NCBI RefSeq assembly: GCF_002553505.1
Contig: NZ_PDCP01000059.1
Coordinates: 1 to 35,806, forward strand
Reading direction: 5' to 3'
DNA: 35,806 nt
Source of the DNA: Mycolicibacterium agri
GTDB lineage: Bacteria; Actinomycetota; Actinomycetes; Mycobacteriales; Mycobacteriaceae
The notes under the pieces were generated by a model. That model did not search any database, was not told the origin of the DNA, and was given only the letters and a program-made list of their open reading frames with translations. This document shows positions 1-7,654 of the stretch, in pieces (position 1 is the stretch's first letter; each line of letters begins with the position of its first letter). Position numbers and translations under genes: made by a program.

Positions 1-57
1 TTGTTTGGTTGGTTGGTTGATTTGTATTAGAGACACCGAAAACCTACACGGGGGGGG
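1..57. other. Aberrant low-complexity window edge
   Basis: The first ~49 bases are rich in G/T with a GGTT tandem (about positions 7–18) and are much less GC-rich than everything that follows. They abut a run of eight G at 50–57. On the minus strand this is a C8 run inside the proline-rich stretch expected in MmpS3. The codons beyond the run no longer resemble MmpS3. This looks like an assembly or sequencing edge at a hard homopolymer rather than biology, but that is inference. Confidence 0.55.
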
Positions 58-432
58 CGTCGTCGTCGACGTGGGCCCGCCCGCAGCGTTGAGGTTGTCG
101 GAGTCGGTGCCCATCACCAACAGCGACACGGACACCACCAGGGAGATGGCCGCGATGATCGCGACGACGCCGACGACCCACGGCCAGCGCGGCGGCCGGC
201 CCGCGTCGACCACATCCCTGTCGTAGTCGTCGTAGTCGTAGAGATCGGGGTCGGGGGGAACGTAGGGGCCGGCGGTGAACTGCTCCGACTCCGGCGCCGA
301 GTAGGCACGGACCTCGGTCTCCGACGTCTCCGCCGGAACATCGAAGTCCTCTGCGGCGGTTTCTTCGCCAAGTTGCCGTTCGGGGTTGTCTGACCCGTCA
401 GAATCCGGCCCTGGGGGATTCGGCCCGCTCAT
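1..432 (-). CDS. mmpS3: MmpS3 family membrane protein (3' truncated)
   Basis: Small mycobacterial membrane protein of the MmpS family; its exact role is not settled. The ATG at 432 is preceded by a strong ribosome binding site (GGAGAAGG, about 8 bases upstream). About 85 acidic, proline/serine-rich cytoplasmic residues include the motif YSAPESEQ and a DLYDYDDYD stretch, followed by RWPWVVGVVAIIAAI, one transmembrane helix (roughly residues 90–112). A Thr/Pro-rich segment then begins and is cut by the window edge. The order and motifs match M. tuberculosis Rv2198c, which also lies next to ctaF/ctaC. The C-terminal extracytoplasmic MmpS domain is missing. The last ~19 codons before the edge, beyond the C8 run, look foreign to the gene. 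Confidence 0.85.
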   Translation of the reverse strand, partial: MSGPNPPGPDSDGSDNPERQLGEETAAEDFDVPAETSETEVRAYSAPESEQFTAGPYVPPDPDLYDYDDYDRDVVDAGRPPRWPWVVGVVAIIAAISLVVSVSLLVMGTDSDNLNAAGGPTSTTTPPPCRFSVSLIQINQPTKQ

Positions 433-605
433 TACGCCTATCCTTCTCCACTACTTCATCGGCGACAGCAAGCGGCTGACAGCGTCTGATACAGCCTGAG
501 CAACATTACCGAAACCGATGGGCGGAGCGAATTCAGCAGCGCGGGAACCAGCCAACTGAAGCCCAGCTGTGACCTTCAGCCTTCCACCTCCGGCCGGCTG
601 CCCGA

Positions 606-1025
606 TTAGTGCTTTTCGGGGCCCGTGTAGTACTCGAAGACCAGGCCTGCCGCCGCAGCCAGCACGAAGCACACCCCGGCCGCGATCAGCCACGGCAGCC
701 AGAGCGCGACACCGACGGCAGCGGTCGAGGCCGACAGCGCGACCAGGATCGGCCACCAGCTGTGCGGGGCGTAGAAGCCCAGCTCACCTGCGCCGTCGGC
801 GATTTCGGCGTCCTCGTAGTCCTCGGGCCGGGTATCGAGGCGGCGGGCGACGAACCGGAAGAACGTGCCGGTGATCAGCGTCAGGCCCGCGGTCATCACC
901 AGCGCGGTGGCGCCTGCCCACTCCACGCCGCCCTCGCCGAACATCACGGTCAGCACGGCGTAGACGATCGCCGCGAGCACGAAGAACCCTGTCAGGAACT
1001 CGAACAACCTGGCTTCGATATGCAT
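606..1025 (-). CDS. ctaF: Cytochrome c oxidase subunit 4 (actinobacterial)
   Basis: 139-residue polytopic membrane protein, the actinobacterial subunit IV of the aa3-type cytochrome c oxidase in the respiratory bcc-aa3 supercomplex. It has four hydrophobic helices: about residues 8–27, 36–56, 90–108 and 112–130. The start MHIEARLFEF and the motif FYAPHSWWPI are typical of the family (Rv2199c). It begins 8 bases after the ctaC stop on the same strand, so the two oxidase subunits are almost certainly co-transcribed. The downstream gap to mmpS3 (433–605) holds no gene I can support. Confidence 0.93.
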   Translation of the reverse strand: MHIEARLFEFLTGFFVLAAIVYAVLTVMFGEGGVEWAGATALVMTAGLTLITGTFFRFVARRLDTRPEDYEDAEIADGAGELGFYAPHSWWPILVALSASTAAVGVALWLPWLIAAGVCFVLAAAAGLVFEYYTGPEKH

Positions 1026-1033
1026 GGAGGTCC

Positions 1034-2053
1034 CTACCTGCTCGCCTGTGACTGCTCGCCGCGGCGGGTGTCGAACGGATGGGTGGTGACCGCCGTCGGC
1101 GACTGGTGGATGGCCATCAGCGCCTGGGCGTTGGTCTTACCCGCCATGCGCTGCTCCATGTACGTCTTGAAGTCGTTGGGCTCCACCGCTCGAACCTCGA
1201 AGTTCATCATCGAGTGGAAGGTGCCGCACAACTCGGCGCACCGACCGACGAAGGCGCCGGTCTGGTTGATCTCGCTGATCTGGAACTTGTTGTCGGAGTT
1301 GTTGGCCTGCGGGTCCGGGTACACGTCGCGCTTGAACAGGAATTCGGGCACCCAGAACGCGTGTGCGACGTCGGCCGAAGCCAGCTGGAACTCGATGCGC
1401 TTGCCCGTGGGCAGCACAAGCACCGGGATCTCCGCGCTGGTGCCGAGCGTCTCAACCTTGTCCCAGTTCAGGTACTCCAGGTTGCGGCCTTTGGAGCCGA
1501 ACTCGCCGCCGTGTTCGCCCTGCAGGCCTTCAGGGCCGGCTGCGACGGCTTCCTTGCGGGCGGGGTCGGCCCCGTCGTAGGTGAAGGTGCCGTCGTTGAA
1601 GTCGATGTTCTGGTAGCCGAACTTCCAGTTCCACTGGAAGGCGGTGACGTCGATGACCACCTCGGGCTTCTGCATGTCGAGCATCTTTTCCTGCACGACG
1701 ACGGTGAAGTAGAAGAGCACCGAGATGATCAGGAACGGCGTGACGGTCAGGCCCAGCTCCAGCGGCATGTTGTAGCCGAACTGCCGGGGAAGCTCGGTGT
1801 CGCCCTTCTTCCAACGGTGAAACGCCGAGGACCAGAAGATGAGCCCCCACACGATCGCGCCGACCACCAGGGCCGCGATCACGGAACCGATCCACAGCTC
1901 CCGGTTGAGGTGGGCCTCCGGAGTGATGCCCTTGGGCCATCCCAGGCCCAGCACCTCCGACCAGCTGCACCCGCTGAGCAGCAGCGCAGCCGCACCGAGG
2001 ACGACCGCCAACGCCGCTCTCCGTGCCACCACCCAGCGTCCGCGAGGTGTCAC
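1034..2053 (-). CDS. ctaC: Cytochrome c oxidase subunit II, lipoprotein
   Basis: Carries the CuA centre that accepts electrons for the aa3 oxidase. I place the start at the GTG at 2053 because AGGAGG lies about 6 bases upstream. The reading frame stays open to 2137, but a longer start would put 28 extra residues before a good signal. The resulting 339-residue protein has a lipoprotein signal ending LLLSGC (Cys29) and two transmembrane helices (about residues 55–75 and 98–118). The cupredoxin domain has the CuA ligands in GRCAELCGTFHSMM plus the upstream HAFWVPEF His. It is transcribed with ctaF and is divergent from asnB. Equivalent to Rv2200c. Confidence 0.95.
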   Translation of the reverse strand: MTPRGRWVVARRAALAVVLGAAALLLSGCSWSEVLGLGWPKGITPEAHLNRELWIGSVIAALVVGAIVWGLIFWSSAFHRWKKGDTELPRQFGYNMPLELGLTVTPFLIISVLFYFTVVVQEKMLDMQKPEVVIDVTAFQWNWKFGYQNIDFNDGTFTYDGADPARKEAVAAGPEGLQGEHGGEFGSKGRNLEYLNWDKVETLGTSAEIPVLVLPTGKRIEFQLASADVAHAFWVPEFLFKRDVYPDPQANNSDNKFQISEINQTGAFVGRCAELCGTFHSMMNFEVRAVEPNDFKTYMEQRMAGKTNAQALMAIHQSPTAVTTHPFDTRRGEQSQASR

Positions 2054-2087
2054 GTCGCAGCCTCCTAGAAGTCGGTTAACTAGCCGA

Positions 2088-2093
2088 ATACTA
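2088..2093 (-). promoter_or_regulatory. Candidate -10 element for ctaC-ctaF
   Basis: On the minus strand this reads TAGTAT, a TANNNT hexamer about 35 bases before the ctaC GTG. It leaves room for a short leader that includes the AGGAGG site. No convincing -35 is visible. Inferred from sequence only. Confidence 0.35.
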
Positions 2094-2157
2094 CGCAGCG
2101 TAGACCACCCCCGACTGCGGGTCGCGACACACCTCAACTTCCGGCCACGCTGGTTGG

Positions 2158-2169
2158 CATACTGGCGCC
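2158..2169 (+). promoter_or_regulatory. Candidate leaderless promoter for asnB
   Basis: CATACT (2158–2163) lies six bases before the asnB GTG, and no Shine-Dalgarno sequence is present. Transcription would start at or next to the GTG, giving a leaderless mRNA, which is common in mycobacteria. The first base deviates from TANNNT, so the call is tentative. Confidence 0.35.
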
Positions 2170-4101
2170 GTGTGCGGACTCCTGGCCCTGCTGACTGACC
2201 CGTCCGCCGACGTCTCCGAGGATCTGGTCGAGGCGGTGTCTGACGCCTCGCATCTGATGCGCCATCGCGGCCCTGACGAGCCCGGCACGTGGCACGACGA
2301 GGCAGTGGTGCTCGGGTTCAACCGGCTGTCGATCATCGACATCGCGCACAGCCATCAACCGCTGCGCTGGGGGCCCGCCGAGTCGCCTGACCGCTACGTG
2401 CTGGTCTTCAACGGCGAGATCTACAACTACCTCGAACTGCGTGAGGAACTCGCCACACACCACGGCGCGGTGTTCCACACCGACGGTGACGGCGAGGCGA
2501 TCATCGCCGCCTACCACTATTGGGGCACCGACGCGCTGACGCGGCTGCGGGGCATGTTCGCGTTCGCGCTCTGGGACACCGTCGAGCGCGAAATGTTCTG
2601 CGCCCGAGACCCTTTCGGCATCAAGCCGCTCTACATGGCCACCGGCCGTTCCGGCACGGCTGTGGGCAGCGAGAAGAAGTGCCTGCTGGGCATCGCCGAC
2701 GAACTCGGCATCGACACGGGCATCGACGAGCGCGCCGTGCAGCACTACACCGTGCTGCAGTATGTGCCGGAACCCGAGACGCTGCACCGCGGGATACGGC
2801 GGCTCGAATCGGGCAGCTATGCGCGGGTGCGCGCAGGCGAAATGCCAGAGGTGACGCGCTACTTCAAGCCGCGGTTCGCCGCCAAGCCCTTCGAGCCGGG
2901 CACCGAACAGAGCCGCTACGACGAGATCACGGCAGTTCTCGAGGATTCGGTGGCCAAGCACATGCGTGCCGATGTCACCGTCGGCGCGTTTCTGTCCGGC
3001 GGCATCGACTCCACGGCGATCGCGGCGCTTGCCATGCGGCACAACCCCAGGCTGATCACATTCACCACCGGCTTCGAACGGGAGGGCTTCTCGGAGGTCG
3101 ACGTGGCGGTGGCCTCGGCGGAGGCGATCGGCGCACGGCACGTCACCAAGGTGGTCAGTCAGGCCGAGTTCGTCGAGGCGCTTCCCGAAATTGTCTGGTA
3201 TCTCGACGAACCCGTCGCCGATCCGGCGCTGGTGCCGTTGTTCTTCATCGCCCGCGAGGCACGAAAACACGTCAAGGTCGTGCTGTCCGGCGAGGGCGCC
3301 GACGAGCTGTTCGGCGGTTACACCATCTACCGGGAACCGTTGTCGCTCAAGCCTTTCAATTATCTACCCCGCCCGCTGCGCCGATCGATGGCCAAGGTGT
3401 CTGCGCCCCTGCCCGAGGGCATGCGCGGAAAAAGCTTGCTGCACAGGGGAAGTCAGACTCTAGAAGAGCGCTACTACGGCAACGCGCGCAGCTTCTCCGA
3501 CGCTCACTTGAAGGCGGTGCTGCCCGGCTTCCGCTCCGACTGGACGCACACCGACGTGACCGCGCCGGTGTATGCCGAGTCGAAGGGCTGGGATCCGGTG
3601 GCGCGCATGCAGCACATCGACCTGTTCACCTGGCTGCGGGGCGACATCCTGGTCAAGGCGGACAAGATGACGATGGCCAACTCGCTGGAGTTGCGGGTGC
3701 CGTTCCTGGACCCCGAGGTCTTCGCGGTCGCGTCACGATTGCCGCTGGAGCAGAAGATCACCCGCTCCACCACGAAGTACGCGTTGCGCCGCGCCCTCGA
3801 GCCGGTGATCCCCCCGCATGTGCTGAACCGGCCCAAGCTCGGTTTTCCGGTGCCGATCCGGCACTGGCTGCGCTCCGGTGAGTTGTTGGACTGGGCCTAC
3901 GGCATGGTCGACTCGTCGGGCGCGGGCGAACTGGTGAACCTCGCCGCCGTGCGCACGATGCTCGACGAACACCGCAACGGGGCAAGCGATCACAGCCGAC
4001 GGCTGTGGACGGTGCTGATCTTCATGCTGTGGCACGCCATCTTCGTCGAAGGCAGCGTGACGCCACAGATCAAGGAGCCGACCTACCCGGTGCAGCTCTG
4101 A
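2170..4101 (+). CDS. asnB: Asparagine synthetase (glutamine-hydrolysing)
   Basis: Cytoplasmic enzyme that uses ATP and glutamine to convert aspartate to asparagine. The GTG start is required because it places Cys at position 2, the class II glutaminase nucleophile exposed after removal of fMet (MCGLLALL). The N-terminal Ntn domain covers about residues 2–210, with RHRGPDEPGT and FNGEIYNY. The synthetase domain follows, with the PPi-loop SGGIDST starting at Ser276 and SGEGADELFGGY further on. At 643 residues it has normal length. It is transcribed divergently from ctaC and ends 13 bases from the convergent kinase gene. Equivalent to Rv2201; a role in amidating cell-wall or antibiotic targets is known for some relatives but is not shown here. 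Confidence 0.95.
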   Translation: MCGLLALLTDPSADVSEDLVEAVSDASHLMRHRGPDEPGTWHDEAVVLGFNRLSIIDIAHSHQPLRWGPAESPDRYVLVFNGEIYNYLELREELATHHGAVFHTDGDGEAIIAAYHYWGTDALTRLRGMFAFALWDTVEREMFCARDPFGIKPLYMATGRSGTAVGSEKKCLLGIADELGIDTGIDERAVQHYTVLQYVPEPETLHRGIRRLESGSYARVRAGEMPEVTRYFKPRFAAKPFEPGTEQSRYDEITAVLEDSVAKHMRADVTVGAFLSGGIDSTAIAALAMRHNPRLITFTTGFEREGFSEVDVAVASAEAIGARHVTKVVSQAEFVEALPEIVWYLDEPVADPALVPLFFIAREARKHVKVVLSGEGADELFGGYTIYREPLSLKPFNYLPRPLRRSMAKVSAPLPEGMRGKSLLHRGSQTLEERYYGNARSFSDAHLKAVLPGFRSDWTHTDVTAPVYAESKGWDPVARMQHIDLFTWLRGDILVKADKMTMANSLELRVPFLDPEVFAVASRLPLEQKITRSTTKYALRRALEPVIPPHVLNRPKLGFPVPIRHWLRSGELLDWAYGMVDSSGAGELVNLAAVRTMLDEHRNGASDHSRRLWTVLIFMLWHAIFVEGSVTPQIKEPTYPVQL

Positions 4102-4114
4102 AGCAAACTCCGAA

Positions 4115-5089
4115 TCAGCCCAGCGCTGCGGCGATCTCGGCGCCTGCCGCCTCGCCGTAGGCATCTTTCAGGCGCTTGATGCCTGCCTCCTTGTCCCAGC
4201 TCCATTCCTGGGGGCCTGGCGCCTCGAGCACCAACGTGGCGACCAGCGACGCCAGCTGCGCCGACCGTTCGATGGACAGTCCCTTGTCGCGGCCGGTCAG
4301 GAAGCCGGCGCGGAACGCGTCACCGATGCCGGTGGGGTCATCCTTATGGGTCTCGGGTACCACGTCGACGTGGACGAAGGTGCCGTCGCGGCCGACGATG
4401 TCGACGCCCTTCTCCCCCAGCGTGGTGACGCGCATCTTGATCTGGTTCATCACCTCGGCCTCCGAGAAGCCGGACTTCTGCAGCAGCAGATCCCATTCGT
4501 AGTCGTTGGTGAACAGAAACTCCGCGCCGTCGATCAGCGCACGGATCTGCTCGCCGGTCAGCCGGGCCAACTGCTGCGACGGGTCGGCGGCAAACGTCAG
4601 CCCGAGCTTGCGACACTCCTCGGTGTGCAGGAACATGGCCTCGGGATCGTTGGCGCCGATGATGACCAAATTCGGTGTGCCCCTTCGGGCTACCACATCC
4701 GCGAGCTTGATCTCGCGGGCATAGGACATGGCGCCGGGATAGAACGACGCGATCTGGGCCATGTCCTGGTCGGTGGTGCAGACGAACCGGGCCGTGTAGG
4801 CGGCGTCGGACACCAGCACGCTGTCACAGTCCACGCCGTGACTGGTCAGCCATTCCCGATAATCGTCGAAGTCCTTGCCCACCGCACCGACGAGCGTGCA
4901 GTCGCCACCGAGAAGGGCGATGGCATAGGCCATGTTGCCCGCTACCCCACCACGGTGGATGAGCAGATCGTCGACCAGGAAGCTGACCGAGATTTTCTTG
5001 AGATGTTCGGGCAGCAGTCCTTCGGAGAATTTGCCCGGAAACCGCATGAGATGGTCGGTCGCGATTGATCCGGTTACCGCGATGGTCAC
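4115..5089 (-). CDS. adoK: Adenosine kinase, PfkB/ribokinase family
   Basis: Phosphorylates adenosine to AMP (purine salvage). Its M. tuberculosis counterpart Rv2202c is an adenosine kinase of the ribokinase fold rather than the eukaryotic type. GTG start at 5089; 324 residues, as expected. The N-terminal substrate region includes GSIATDHLMRFPGKF and the Gly-Gly segment HRGGVAGNMAYAIALLGG. The PfkB signature near the C-terminus is DDPTGIGDAFRAGFLTG, where the Asp of GIGD is the expected catalytic base. Convergent with asnB. Without the known homolog the sequence alone would only support a sugar/nucleoside kinase. Confidence 0.88.
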   Translation of the reverse strand: MTIAVTGSIATDHLMRFPGKFSEGLLPEHLKKISVSFLVDDLLIHRGGVAGNMAYAIALLGGDCTLVGAVGKDFDDYREWLTSHGVDCDSVLVSDAAYTARFVCTTDQDMAQIASFYPGAMSYAREIKLADVVARRGTPNLVIIGANDPEAMFLHTEECRKLGLTFAADPSQQLARLTGEQIRALIDGAEFLFTNDYEWDLLLQKSGFSEAEVMNQIKMRVTTLGEKGVDIVGRDGTFVHVDVVPETHKDDPTGIGDAFRAGFLTGRDKGLSIERSAQLASLVATLVLEAPGPQEWSWDKEAGIKRLKDAYGEAAGAEIAAALG

Positions 5090-5185
5090 GAAGCGTCACC
5101 CTTCAATTGATTAACCTGTCTAGATAATCTTACCGAGGCGGAGGGTCCCATGGCGCAGCCCCCAATTGCGCTAACCTGCGTACAA

Positions 5186-5199
5186 GACCCGTCCGGGTC
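5186..5199. repeat. Short perfect inverted repeat in a divergent intergenic region
   Basis: GACCCG-TC-CGGGTC, 6-base arms with a 2-base centre. It lies 43 bases before the membrane-protein start at 5242, in the region shared with the divergent adoK. It could be an operator for a dimeric regulator or a chance palindrome in GC-rich DNA. Confidence 0.25.
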
Positions 5200-5241
5200 A
5201 CTTTAGACGGCCTTTCCGCGACGATCCCCGGGAGAGACTGC

Positions 5242-5883
5242 ATGGCTGGTCCGTATCCGCCCAACTACGGTGCCGGACCGGCCGCGCCCACCGCTCCCTT
5301 CGGGGGCGCCCCGCAGCCGTATCCGGAGAATCCCGTTGCGCCCCCGGGCTATCCGGGCATGCTGCCGCCGCCCATCCCGTATCCGAAGCGCAGCCGCTGG
5401 CGGGTCGTCCTTGCCGTCGTGGTGGCGCTGCTCATCGTGGCCGCCGTCGTGGCGGCCGTCGTCGTCGTGACGCGCTCCGAGGACACCGGGCGCACCGAAA
5501 GCCTGACGGCGGCTTCGGCCGAGACGGCGATCCAGGATTACCTGGATGCGCTGCAGCGCGGCGACAGCGAGACCATCGCCAGGAACACCTTGTGCGGGCT
5601 GTTCGAGGCGGTGAAGGAGAAGCGGTCGGACCTCGCGCTGGCCAAATTGAGCAGCGACGCCTTCCGCAAACAGTTCGGTTCGGCGCAGGTGATGTCGATC
5701 GACAAGATGGTGTTCTCGTCCCCGAATCAGGCGCAGGTGCTGTTCACGATGCGCGTGACACCGGCGACAAGCCGGACCAAGCCTGCGCCGGAGGCCGACA
5801 AGCAAGGCGTCGCTCAACTACTCGCCCAGGACAACGAGATCCTGGTGTGTTCGTACCTGCTACGCGCGGCGAACCAGTTCTAG
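5242..5883 (+). CDS. Single-pass membrane protein with NTF2-like extracellular domain
   Basis: 213 residues, homologous by position and layout to Rv2203, whose function is unknown. Residues 1–50 are Pro/Gly/Tyr-rich and predicted cytoplasmic. A strong transmembrane helix (VVLAVVVALLIVAAVVAAVVVV) covers about 55–77. The exported domain of ~130 residues looks like the DUF4878/NTF2-like fold (AIQDYLDALQRGDSE, later VLFTMRVTP). It contains two Cys (in TLCGLF and LVCSYLL) that could form a disulfide. GGGAGAG upstream of the ATG is a reasonable ribosome binding site. It ends one base from the convergent Fe-S carrier gene. I cannot assign a ligand or partner. Confidence 0.85.
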   Translation: MAGPYPPNYGAGPAAPTAPFGGAPQPYPENPVAPPGYPGMLPPPIPYPKRSRWRVVLAVVVALLIVAAVVAAVVVVTRSEDTGRTESLTAASAETAIQDYLDALQRGDSETIARNTLCGLFEAVKEKRSDLALAKLSSDAFRKQFGSAQVMSIDKMVFSSPNQAQVLFTMRVTPATSRTKPAPEADKQGVAQLLAQDNEILVCSYLLRAANQF

Positions 5884-5884
5884 C

Positions 5885-6247
5885 TCAGTTGAAGGAGTCA
5901 CCGCACGCGCACGAACCCGTGGCGTTGGGGTTGTCGATGGTGAAGCCCTGCTTCTCGATGGTGTCGACGAAGTCGATCGTGGCGCCCTGTACGTAGGGGG
6001 CGCTCATCCGGTCGACGGTCAGCGTCACGCCGCCGAACTCGGCGGTCAGGTCGCCGTCGAGGGTGCGGTCGTCGAAGAAGAGGTTGTAGCGCAGGCCGGC
6101 GCATCCGCCCGGCTGGACGGCGATACGCAGCGCCAGGTCGTCGCGGCCCTCTTGATCCAGAAGCGCCTTGGCCTTTCCGGCGGCGGCTTCAGTCAGGATC
6201 ACGCCGTGGGTGGCGGTGGTGGTCGCAGACTCGTCCTGAACAGTCAT
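5885..6247 (-). CDS. erpA: A-type iron-sulfur carrier (HesB/ErpA-like)
   Basis: 120-residue cytoplasmic protein of the HesB/IscA/ErpA family, which delivers Fe-S clusters to apoproteins. The three conserved cysteines are present: one in QPGGCAGLRYNL and two in the C-terminal CACGDSF. The ATG at 6247 has AGGAG about 6 bases upstream; the frame is open to 6301 but the extension has no ribosome binding site and no family similarity. Matches Rv2204c. LipA, which needs two 4Fe-4S clusters, lies ~14 kb away and is a plausible client, but no link is shown by the sequence. Confidence 0.9.
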   Translation of the reverse strand: MTVQDESATTTATHGVILTEAAAGKAKALLDQEGRDDLALRIAVQPGGCAGLRYNLFFDDRTLDGDLTAEFGGVTLTVDRMSAPYVQGATIDFVDTIEKQGFTIDNPNATGSCACGDSFN

Positions 6248-6420
6248 TGCGTCTCCTGTGAATGGCTTGTGTGGTGGGCGCCTCGCTGCCCACATGCTCA
6301 ACGGTACCTCGTCAGGACGCTATTCTCGAGCTACTCCTGAGCTAGTCGGGCGTGACCTGCGCCGACTTTGTCAGCCGGTGGGCAGCATCACCACGGGGCG
6401 GGCCGGTCGTGCCAGGACAT

Positions 6421-6433
6421 TATGCTGGCAGGC
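6421..6433 (+). promoter_or_regulatory. Candidate leaderless promoter for the DUF3043 gene
   Basis: TATGCT (6421–6426) fits TANNNT and lies seven bases before the GTG at 6434. This supports both a leaderless transcript and the choice of that GTG over the in-frame ATG at 6422, which overlaps the hexamer. Confidence 0.45.
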
Positions 6434-7117
6434 GTGAAACTGCTGGGCCGCAAGAAAGACACTCCGCCACCCGACGAAACCGACGTCGAAGCGGCTGCGG
6501 ACAGCGAACAGGACTCCGGCAGAGACGCAGAGTCGTCGCGGCCGCGCACCACTCCGCCGAAGGGCAGGCCGACGCCGAAACGCGATGCCACCCGCCGCCG
6601 CGGCCCGGTCGCGCCCGCCCCGATGACCACCGCGGAGGCCAGGCGCAGGCGCAAGGAGCTGCGCAAGAAGATGTCTCGCGAGGAGCGCCGCGAGGACAAG
6701 ATCGCCCGCCGCGCCGCGCAGGCCGAGCGCCGCGAGCGGATGATGGCCGGCGACGAGGACTATTTGCTGCCGCGGGACAAGGGGCCGGTGCGGCGCTATG
6801 CCCGCGACGTGGTGGATGCCCGCCGCTTCGGGGTGCTCGGCTTGTTCATGCCGATCGCGCTGGGGTTGATCTTCATCATGCTGGCCGTGCCGCAGGTGCA
6901 GTACTTCATTTCGCCGGCCATGCTGATTCTGATGGCGATCATGGTCATCGACGGCTTCATCCTGGGTCGCCGGGTGAACCGCCTGGTCGACGAGAAGTTC
7001 CCCGACAACACCGAGAGCGGCTGGAAGCTGGGCTTCTACGCCGCCAGCCGCGCATCGCAGCTGCGGCGGATGCGGGCGCCAAAGCCGCGGGTCAAACGCG
7101 GCGACAAGGTCACCTGA
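6434..7117 (+). CDS. DUF3043 membrane protein (Rv2206-like)
   Basis: 227 residues if started at GTG 6434 (MKLLGRKKD), which matches the N-terminus of mycobacterial relatives; the frame is open further upstream. The N-terminal ~110 residues are highly charged and Arg/Lys-rich (GRPTPKR, SREERREDK) and predicted cytoplasmic. A conserved segment AGDEDYLLPRDKGPVRRYARD follows, then two hydrophobic helices (about 138–157 and 161–178). The C-terminal basic tail contains GWKLGFYAASRASQLRRMR. Function unknown. It precedes cobU by six bases on the same strand, so it probably heads the cobalamin transcription unit. Confidence 0.85.
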   Translation: MKLLGRKKDTPPPDETDVEAAADSEQDSGRDAESSRPRTTPPKGRPTPKRDATRRRGPVAPAPMTTAEARRRRKELRKKMSREERREDKIARRAAQAERRERMMAGDEDYLLPRDKGPVRRYARDVVDARRFGVLGLFMPIALGLIFIMLAVPQVQYFISPAMLILMAIMVIDGFILGRRVNRLVDEKFPDNTESGWKLGFYAASRASQLRRMRAPKPRVKRGDKVT

Positions 7118-7123
7118 GCCGAG

Positions 7124-7654
7124 GTGCGGGTACTGGTGCTCGGCGGTATCCGGTCGGGCAAATCCAACTGGGCCGAAACGGCGATCGCAGCATCCGCGGC
7201 CGGTGCGCCGGTGAGATATCTCGCAACCGGGCCCCTCGCCGACGATGACGCCTCGTGGGCTCAGCGCGTGTCGGTCCACCGCGCTCGCAGGCCCGACAGC
7301 TGGTCGACGGTCGAAACATCAGACGTGGCAACGCAATTGCGCTCCTGCAACGACAAGCCCACACTCGTCGATGACATCGGAGGCTGGCTCACCACCGCGA
7401 TGGACCGCGCCGGGGCGTGGGACGGCGGCTCGGTCGGCGCCGACATCGACGACCTCGTCGACGCCGTCGCGGGTTTTGCCGCGGACCTGGTCCTGGTCAG
7501 CCCGGAAGTCGGCCTGACGGTAATCCCGGAGACCGCCGCGGGCCGCCGATTCGCCGACGCACTCGGAACGCTCAACCAGCGGCTCGCAGCCACGTGCGAC
7601 CGGGTCGTGTTGGTCGTGGCCGGGCAGCCGGTCACGGTGAAGGAGCCGTCATGA
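7124..7654 (+). CDS. cobU: Adenosylcobinamide kinase / guanylyltransferase
   Basis: Phosphorylates adenosylcobinamide and transfers GMP to it, giving AdoCbi-GDP, the substrate of CobS. The 176-residue protein starts at GTG 7124. It has the P-loop GGIRSGKSN (residues 7–15), a His (His52 in VHRARRPDSW) at the position of the guanylylated His of the family, and the EVGLTVIPE and GTLNQRLAATCDRVVLVVAG motifs. The stop overlaps the cobT start by four bases (ATGA), implying coupled translation. In M. tuberculosis cobU lies elsewhere in the genome, so the arrangement here is more complete than in that reference. Confidence 0.92.
   Translation: MRVLVLGGIRSGKSNWAETAIAASAAGAPVRYLATGPLADDDASWAQRVSVHRARRPDSWSTVETSDVATQLRSCNDKPTLVDDIGGWLTTAMDRAGAWDGGSVGADIDDLVDAVAGFAADLVLVSPEVGLTVIPETAAGRRFADALGTLNQRLAATCDRVVLVVAGQPVTVKEPS

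Noticed and set aside
451..756. A 101-codon minus-strand frame between mmpS3 and ctaF
   Set aside because: Half of it overlaps ctaF in another frame and no conserved segment is visible; the 173-base gap holds no gene I can support.
2070..2095. Possible GlnR-like AC-n9-AC pair between ctaC and asnB
   Set aside because: The pentamers (TTAAC, AATAC) deviate from the consensus and there is only one pair, so chance is likely.
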